DNA from: Cordia subcordata
Lineage: Eukaryota; Streptophyta; Magnoliopsida; Boraginales; Cordiaceae
Assembly (NCBI GenBank): GCA_028554755.1
Contig: JAPTOF010000001.1
Span: forward strand, 28,695,501 to 28,759,500
Length of the DNA stretch: 64,000 nucleotides
Direction of reading: 5' to 3'
The stretch's first letter is position 1. The number at the start of each line of letters is the position of its first letter. Positions 57,165-64,000 of the stretch are shown here, in pieces. The notes beneath the pieces were generated by a model that was not told the origin of the DNA, made no database searches, and saw only the letters and a program-made list of their open reading frames with translations. The translations under genes and the position numbers were made by a program.

Positions 57165-59036
57165 TGTTAGGATTAGTATGCCCTAAAGCTCACTTGTATA
57201 TATAACATTTTGGATGTTAAACAATGTATAATCATTTTGTTAAATGGCATTATGAGTTCCTTACATATTATCTCTGGTATGTTTTATTGATGTATGTATA
57301 AAGGTCCCTTGACTTGAACTAATGACTTAGGTGCACAGTGAGGCTGGATGCACAGTAGGTCCAAGTCTAGATTTAGTCACATCAAAAATTGAGTCCGTAA
57401 CTAAATAGTAGTGTTGGGCACTCTACCAGGATAAGATTATATTGAGCAAGTCTCCTCGTTGAGGGTGATCTACCTAGGTCATTGAAGGACTTTCCGGATT
57501 TGTCTCAATAGTACGTGTGTCATGTATTTGACAGGACCATTGTGAATATGTTTTCTAGAGATGTACTATCAAAGAAAGAAAACAAGATACTCATTGCTAC
57601 TAAATGATCATTGCTCTTAATCTTAAGCATATGTGGATGAACTAATGAAGTTACGGTTTGGTACTTTGATTCACTGTGGGTGAGATCTTAGTTTATTAGG
57701 ATCAACAGCCTTGTGCATTGAGTGTTAAGTTCTAATTAATTGGAACATGCATAAGCAATATGGAATCTATGTGCCCTCTTTGGGATTGTCCATAATATCA
57801 TCCGAATCTACATCTAGTGATACTACCTTGATGGGTGTATCGGTCATATAGCTTGAGGGTCGCTCCCGAGATCAAGAGATTCCATAACCAAGGATGGTTG
57901 GCAATAGGACAAGAAACTCAACGGAAAAAGATACAACTAAGGAGGTGATAATACACAGGCCAAATGACCGGTCTTAGCTGTGGGTATACATAGAGGGGCA
58001 TTATGGTCGGTTTTTTAGTAGGTCAAAGACAAAGTTCACATTCTTTTGTGACAAGCTTTTGGGTAACAGCAATTATTCTTAGAGTACAACTTTGATCTTA
58101 TGGTAGAATAGATCAGAGTTAAAAATAATTATTATTATGTTGCCTAGATTGGGCAAGGGCATTTTTTATTATTTTTGGAAGCCAAGGTTAATTGTGTCTT
58201 CTTGGTCCCTTCCTTAGTTGAAATGACTTTGAGAAAGTAATCTTGAAAGAGCAAATTCCATATGGTGGTAGTAGCCTTATTAGGCCAAAGCTTGGAATTA
58301 GGTTTGGGCTATCTTTAGAGTCCAAGATAACTTAATTGGGCTTGGATGGTTTCTTATTGGGCTTGGGCCTCCACATGGATTATGGACTATGTGTTGGGCT
58401 TAGATTGTGGGCTTGGCCCAATCTTCCAAGACATGTGCTAGAAAGTAACTACAAGAAAAATTCAAATTGTACAAGTAACTTCCATGGCATGTGGCAAACA
58501 TTTACTACTAAGAAAAAGTTTTCCACATGGAAAGTTTACAAGGTTTAGGTGCCAAACTTTTTCTATAAATAGGCAAGACCTTAAACCATTTCTAGCATCC
58601 AAAAATTTTGTAGTTGATCTCTTCCATTTTGGCAAGAGAATACTACAACACATAGTACACACTTATTGTGTGGGTTTTTTTGCTCTAGATTTTGAAGAGC
58701 ATATTACTTTGCTTCTTCCCAGACAAGAGGCTATTCTCTCAAGAAAAGTCTCTTTAACCATAGGGAAGAAAACTAGGGAGTTGCATATTGCGACACCTTT
58801 ATAGTAAAATTTTTTTTTGGTGGTGAGTGGGAACAAAGCTCGTGATGGTTTTAGCTTCATCAAAGGCCCCATGCTTCAAGAGGTTAGCTTTACATATTTT
58901 GCAAATACTAGTTATGTTCTTAAGCATGCTCCTGTGTGTGTTATGTGGTTATTTTATTTTCATAGCATATTTTCTTGGTAGTTTTTTTTGAAAATATAGA
59001 ATAGGATAGACCACATGTAATATTATCGATCCTACA
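57165..59036 (+). repeat. Solo copia LTR inserted in D
   Basis: TGTTAGGATTAG to ATCGATCCTACA, 1,872 bp, with short inverted ends (TGTTAGGAT / ATCCTACA) and an exact GATTT duplication at 57160-57164 and 59037-59041. The sequence is related to the C1 LTRs (ATTAGTATGCCCTAAAG, GGATGCACAGTAGGTCCA). Confidence 0.88.
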
Positions 59037-59041
59037 GATTT

Positions 59042-59440
59042 ATCACTAGATAGTTGAGTTATTCACCAAGGGTTGGCTCGATAAGGAGTGATTGCAATCT
59101 AATCGATGTTAGAGTCCCTCGGCTAGGATCTCTATACCTCCTGGTTTGAGGTCGATAGGAATGTCAGGGGATCCTCTTCCCCATCTCAGTTATTGGACCT
59201 TTGCTAAGAGTATTCCGTGCCATATCTGTAGTGGGTCCTACTTGGCATGATGAAAATTATTTGCTTGAAAAATCTCCCTTTTGGCTACACATCCTTTGCC
59301 ACAGTTTTAACTAGGTCATGATCTTGCATCAAGGAGACAGTGTCCTCTTACAACACCTATATAGCCATTTGGCCCATTTCCTCAAACTTACTATAAAAGG
59401 TTCGTTTTTCACCCTGAATTCCTATTCAAGGACTTGTACG
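59042..59440 (-). other. D leader region
   Basis: Continuation of D after the solo LTR. It is non-coding on inspection and probably lies between primer site and Gag; no primer site could be recognised. Confidence 0.35.
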
Positions 59441-60113
59441 GTTGTAGGTCATACATTTTTCAATTGTAGTAAATCGGTAGTGTGATAATTCAAGCACTAC
59501 CTGATTTAACACAACTAAAAAGGGACAAAAATCCAAAGCATATGGACAAATGAACAGGCGATGCACCTGATCACAAATTTTATTGCCATGAATAAGTGTT
59601 TACAAAAATCCCATGATAACAACCTTTTTTAATATAAGTCTCATACATTGGGATCAGTAAATTACACTTGATCGAGCTTTGACTAAGCTGAGCTAGGTTA
59701 AACTGAGCTATGAACAGCTAAGATAGATAACAAGATAAATTTAGTGGTTGTAGAATCCTTTGCTTGTGAGCTTTATCCTACTTTTATTCTCTTGACGGCC
59801 CCCAAAAATTCTCAACAAACTACCTTATCTATTGGGCAACAACAGGTCATGGGGTTTGAATTTGATTTGCCACTAATTTCCTCCTCTAATTTTGATTAGA
59901 ACCTATTACTGCACGTGTGTTATTTTGACATGGTCTTTATTATGATATCAAGTGCACTGCATCTGCCACCCTATATATTCTTGGTCGTATATCAACCATT
60001 TAGTCCCTCAAACTGTGTTTTCGATCTCATTTCTCCTCTTAGGTCATAGTCGACCACTTTCTCTTCCTTCAGCCATCACAACCATTAAGGACAATTTTAG
60101 GGTGTAAATAGCC
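59441..60113 (-). repeat. D 5' LTR-like block
   Basis: Partner of 52217-53046, ending GACAATTTTAGGGTGTAAATA. It contains AGCTAAGATAGATAACAAGA and AGAATCCTTTGCTTGTGA, also found in the relic at 15480-15893. Confidence 0.5.
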
Positions 60114-60121
60114 TGCACGAT

Positions 60122-60830
60122 TGCCTTTGAACTTTTTGAGGTATGCTTTAGAAATAGCGGCATATATTTTGAACTTAGTATCATTGAAGTCAGTACCACA
60201 TGAGATATGGATAGGATGCAAAACTAGTTCAAGTCGTTTACGTTTATGGGGTTGTCCAACATATGTATTAAGTTGTAATGCTTCAAAGTTGTAGCCAAGA
60301 TCATAACTGTGACATTTCATTAGATACCCAAAAGTGACCAGAGGTGGAATCTTTTATAATCCCAATGTGCAAAAGTTGCTTATAGGCCCTCATGCTACAT
60401 ACCATGAGGGGGACATTATGATCCAAAAACCACCGGAATCTGGAATTCCTCTTGAAGAGATTCGCCAAGAATCTCCTGAGGCAAACTAATAAATACTATG
60501 GGGAATTCTTTGAGACTACTTCAGAGGATCAGATGCAGGATCCCACTAATTATGATGAAGTAGTTTCCAATGTAGATGCTAGCCATTGGCACAAAGTAAC
60601 AGGTCTGAGTTAAAGTCTATGTACTCTAACAAGGTCTGGGAGATTATGGGAGCACCTGAAGGGTTAAGCCTATAGGGTGTAACTAGGTCTACAAGAGAGA
60701 GAAAAAAAATTGATGGAAAGGTCAAAACCTTTAAAGTAAGGCTGGTGGCAAAGGATTACACTAAAAAAGAAGCGATTATGAGAAAACCTTCTCACAAGTA
60801 GCCATCGTTAAATCAATTACGGTACTCCTA
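60122..60830 (+). pseudogene. Copia integrase C-terminus / RT start fragment
   Basis: In mixed frames it parallels C1 43650-44420: GGTATGCTTTAGAAATAGCG (YALE.A motif), CCACATGAGATATGGATAGG, ACCAGAGGTGGAATC, CCCACTAATTATGATGAAGT (PTNYDE) and AGGGTGTAACTAGGTCTAC (GCKW.Y). Deletions and stops throughout. Both ends are cut, with no LTR. Confidence 0.75.
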
Positions 60831-61500
60831 GCTAGTAGCTTCTCTTGATTAAGGACCAATTATTCTGTCTCCAAGTTGCAAATAAGCTCATACAAAGTCA
60901 TAGTAGCAAGATTTTTTAGCTCTCGAATAGACATCACTTTCGACTTGTACTCTTCAAGTAGTGCTAGCAAGATCTTTTGATTAGCTCATCATTCGAGTAG
61001 GTCTTTCTCAATGTACTCAAGTTGTTGATGATCTTTGCAAAATGTTGGTGCATCTCATTCCAAGTCTCACTAATCTCCATCTAGAAAAACTCATATTCAT
61101 AAATATAGTGCCTGATCTTTGTGTCCTTGACTTGAGTAGTGCCTTGACAACACATCTCCAACAAATCTTATAACTCCTTGGCAGATTTGCATTGACAAAT
61201 ACAACTATATTCAATTTCATTCAAAGCACAATCGAGGAGATTGAGTACCTTAGAATCGTGGCCTTGTCTTCATAGGTGAGTTCATTCTTCTTCTTGATTA
61301 AAACCGTGCCATCACCATTAATTTTCATCAAAACATATCGACCATCTTCAACCAATGTTCAAAACTCATAATCAACAGATTGAATGTAAATCTTCATTGT
61401 TCATCTCCAATATGAGTAGTTGACTCCATCTAACCTCGAAGGCTTGAATGTTGAAATACCTTCGCCAAATGATGACCCGTTTGCCATGGATCACTTCACT
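60831..61500 (-). pseudogene. Copia Gag fragment (UBN2-type)
   Basis: The minus strand begins ATGGCAAACGG at about 61494 and reads GISTFKPSRLDGVNYSYWR, then IYIQSVDYEF, LTYEDKATIL and SNDELIKRSC, the Gag of SIRE/Tnt-like copia elements (PP.FDG.NY..W). Stops and frameshifts are frequent. Orientation is opposite to the adjoining 60122-60830 fragment, so it belongs to a different insertion. Confidence 0.6.
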
Positions 61501-61523
61501 AGATGTTGATCTTTCGTGAAGCC

Positions 61524-61539
61524 CTAGCTATAGGTACAA
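61524..61539 (-). other. Degenerate tRNA-Met-type primer binding site
   Basis: On the minus strand TTGTACCTATAGCTAGGG precedes the Gag start and resembles the copia sequence TTGGTATCAGAGCTAGGG. Confidence 0.4.
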
Positions 61540-61540
61540 C

Positions 61541-62745
61541 TTGTGAGTGGCAAATGCACCTTAGAAGGGGAGTGAATAAGGTGGGCTGGAACTTTTTGCA
61601 ATAAATCGTTGTTTGAAGATTTTTATCAAATGGTTGAAGAATATAGCAAGGCAAAAAAAATCGAAACCAAAGCAAGCAAAAACAAACACACAAGATATAT
61701 TGCCATCCAACAAAAGCCAACATCTACTCTTTAAGCTTCCCGCTTGAGAATTTCAAACAACTCTACAAGAACAAACCTATGCTTTTTAAAAGTTGGCTAA
61801 ACATGAACCAACAATCACAACAATTTAGATTCTACCCAATCTAAGAAGCTTCCATAATTTCTCTTCTATTTTAGCCTTTTAGTAATCTCACACTCAAAAC
61901 CTAACTGCAAAAGAGAATAATATCAAGAATAATTAATCGAAAAGCTAACAACTTAAAGCTCAAAATCTAATAGAATAATATCACAATGATAGCTCCAACG
62001 ATTGCCTTGATAGGTGTGACAAATCTTTCTCAAGAAAATTTATTTTATTTTGGCTCACTTATGGTGTATTTGTATGCATAAGACCCATAAAAACTATTAG
62101 AGACATGGGCAATTTGAATTTTCTATTTTTGAAATATTGAAAATGGATAAGATTAAGCGAATTTGAAAAACAGCTAGTTTTGTATAAGATTTTCAAATTT
62201 GGAGTCACTGGCAATCGACGTACACCTCGTGGCAGTCACCTGCATGAGAACTCAAGCTTTCTGACGAGTGGGCTCTTTACCCATTCAGTTGCCCTGATGG
62301 CTCTACCATATCTTATTCTCCTTCCCATAGAGGTGGAGTTGGGGATATGCGGTCAACCGCATGCGTCGCATGTTAGAAAGTTTTGCCAAAATTTTTTAAA
62401 GGTATTCCCTCACAAAATTTTTCTAAGTAAAAACAAGCTTTTGAAAACTTTTAAATGCCCAAAATGTTACTAAAGTTTTACGAACAAGTTTTAATGTGTG
62501 TAGATATAATTTTGAGCCAAAAGACTAACAAACACACATACAAGGCAACCTTACAAAAGTATTCTATGTTCGCGTCTCTTATACCTTCCATCTCTATCCT
62601 TGAATCACCCCTTCACTTCAAATCTTCAAATGATCATCAATTTGAGTTCGAAAACTTGAAACCAACGAGTTTCTTTGATGTTTTATTTTTTATGGAGCTT
62701 ATACACCTATCTTTTCAATTAACGTCTCACGGCACAGCATATTAA
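61541..62745 (-). repeat. Copia LTR (5' LTR of the minus-strand fragment)
   Basis: It lies upstream of the primer-like site on the minus strand. The inferred start is TGTTAATATGCTGTGCC near 62745 and the end ACTCCCCTTCTAAGGTGC / CACTCACAAG near 61541. The start is inferred from the TGTTA signature only. Confidence 0.4.
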
Positions 62746-63003
62746 CATTTAGGCACAAAAGTCAATATTCATATAATTGATCATCATCAAGACACACAAT
62801 GCTAACACTAATGCTCACAACTTTTGATAGGAATGTGAGGCCTATTTAAAGCCCATCCTCAAAGATTCGAAGCCTTTGCTAGTAAGGTTTGGTCCCAAAG
62901 TAGAGGCTTTGCTAAGGCAGCCCCACAATAACTAGCCCATGTAAGGACATCCTCAGTGTAAGGACATCCTCATTAAATAATTTTTTAAGAACATCCTTGA
63001 TTG
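62746..63003. other. Short intergenic stretch with a tandem pair
   Basis: GTAAGGACATCCTCA occurs at 62941-62955 and 62958-62972 (17-base period), with ACATCC again at 62992-62997. Nothing else is recognised. Confidence 0.5.
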
Positions 63004-64000
63004 TGAACCTTTAAGAGTGTTACCCGCAAACGCACGGGTCGCGGTAATATAACATGTGCGAGTGCAGGGTCGTGTCCACGGGGAGGCTATCTAAGTGCGG
63101 TTCTAATGTAAAAGTGCGTCTTACACTAGCTACGTATGGTCCTACCTATACTTTTTTGGGGTTTTGGATTGATTGGAGCTCTAATTTAAACCTAAACTAA
63201 GGGAAAATAAACTTGACTAATGGGAATGGTGAAATAAACAAGCTATGGAAGTGAGGATCTACAAAGTTTTTGGGGGAACTTAGGGGTGATTGCTCATTCG
63301 GAAAGGATTTGGGTTCTTAACTTTGTTTTGAGGTTATTGATGGTTTGATTACTCTAATTGTGGGCTTAGGTTACTAGACTTACCGTCTCTAACAATCAGT
63401 GCAATCCTATCCCTAATCGGGCCCAATTAGAATTATAGATTTTTCCTAGCTAGCTATGGCTTTTGGGTCTAGTTCTAAGTCCCTTGGGAGTTGATTAATG
63501 TCCTAATAGGAAGTCTAACCTTTTAGTTATGTTTCAAACTAGAGATTAAGTCCACTAGGTCAAGCAAGTGATAGCGGTACCCTTTTAGCCATGTTTCATG
63601 CTAGAGGTGATTATCTTCTATATTAAAGGCATTAAGAATACAATTAATCAACACAAATGTAGTTCCAAGTAGGGCTCATGCCATTAGCATGGATTAAGGC
63701 TAAGGTGAGGCCACTACCATTAGAATCTAAGCACAAATTACACATGCAAACTCATAGAGGCATTTCATCAAACACCTTGACATTTTCAATTTCAAGCCAT
63801 AAGAATATAAGAACAAAGCATGTATATACAACCATCAATATCTCAAAACAAGTGTTAAAATCCTTAATCCATTACAAAAACAGCAATCCTCCCCAATCTA
63901 GAGCTAATCTAACATATTATAGATAAGAATAAAGAGAAGAATATAGAGCTCCCTCATTATCCTTGCTTGCTGTTTGCAAATCTTGCTCTAAAACCCTTCA
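63004..64000 (-). repeat. Athila-type LTR, cut by the window end
   Basis: GTTACCCGCAAACGCACGGG, GTGCAGGGTCGTGTCCACGG and GGGAGGC correspond to the start block of the other Athila LTRs in plus coordinates. Two degenerate hairpin sites (TTTTAGTTATG...ACTAGAG near 63522 and TTTTAGCCATG...GCTAGAG near 63583) occupy the hairpin-array position. Orientation as E1 and E2. It may be solo or part of a full element outside. Confidence 0.65.

Larger units (their letters stand above)
52217..60113 (-). mobile_element. Ty3/gypsy element D (gag-protease only), interrupted
   Basis: Related LTR-like blocks lie at 52217-53046 and 59441-60113 in the same orientation, with Gag and protease relics between on the minus strand. 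Fewer than 500 bases lie between the protease and the 3' LTR, so RT, RNase H and integrase are absent: deleted, or the element was always non-autonomous. A copia solo LTR (57165-59036) interrupts it. Confidence 0.6.

Noticed and set aside
1..64000. tRNA, rRNA, snoRNA genes, CRISPR arrays, telomeric or satellite arrays
   Set aside because: None seen. The tRNA-Asp matches are 18-base primer sites, and the B-box-like words lie in LTRs without a cloverleaf.

Overview
This is nuclear DNA of a flowering plant, most likely a eudicot. It holds one split 3-ketoacyl-CoA synthase (KCS) gene inside a dense, nested set of retrotransposons. There are no bacterial-type operons, rRNA or tRNA genes, or CRISPR arrays. 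Most open frames are decayed Ty3/gypsy (mainly Athila-type) and Ty1/copia polyproteins or shadows of them. All boundaries were read by eye.

Layout. 1-353: end of a copia-type LTR. 354-14573: an old Athila element (E1, minus strand), split at its RT/RNase H region by a complete, young, non-autonomous Athila-derived element (NA, 1563-8417). NA has a perfect CACAT target duplication, near-identical LTRs, an exact 18-base tRNA-Asp primer site and one long ORF with two zinc knuckles, but no pol. 15894-17867: solo Athila-type LTR A (target duplication TAAAT). 18225-18456: Tourist-like MITE. 18840-19400: a KCS pseudogene fragment. 19730-23609: the KCS gene (two exons, 471 codons). Its 2.46-kb intron carries a truncated LINE with target duplication and a MITE-like element. 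23842-24770: another MITE-like element and a LINE reverse transcriptase fragment. 26098-51100: a second Athila element (E2, minus). Its 5' LTR was split first by a copia element (C1, 36319-47918, itself carrying solo LTR B with target duplication ATATG) and also by solo LTR C (48233-50065). 52217-60113: a different Ty3/gypsy element (D, minus) with gag and protease only, interrupted by a copia solo LTR (57165-59036, target duplication GATTT). 60122-62745: truncated copia fragments in both orientations. 63004-64000: a further Athila-type LTR running off the window.

How it fits together. The KCS gene is the only plausible host gene: an ER-membrane condensing enzyme of very-long-chain fatty acid elongation with all three catalytic residues in place. 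The rest is a layered record of insertion, LTR-LTR recombination and methylation-driven decay. The most interesting element is NA. It shares LTR design, primer site and the whole 3' non-coding region with E2, so it looks like an Athila derivative whose gag-pol was replaced by a novel zinc-knuckle ORF and which probably moves with proteins supplied in trans. Its LTRs and those of its relatives carry repeated 20-base hairpins whose stems co-vary (TTGGCT/AGCCAA versus TTAGCT/AGCTAA), which suggests selection on a structure.
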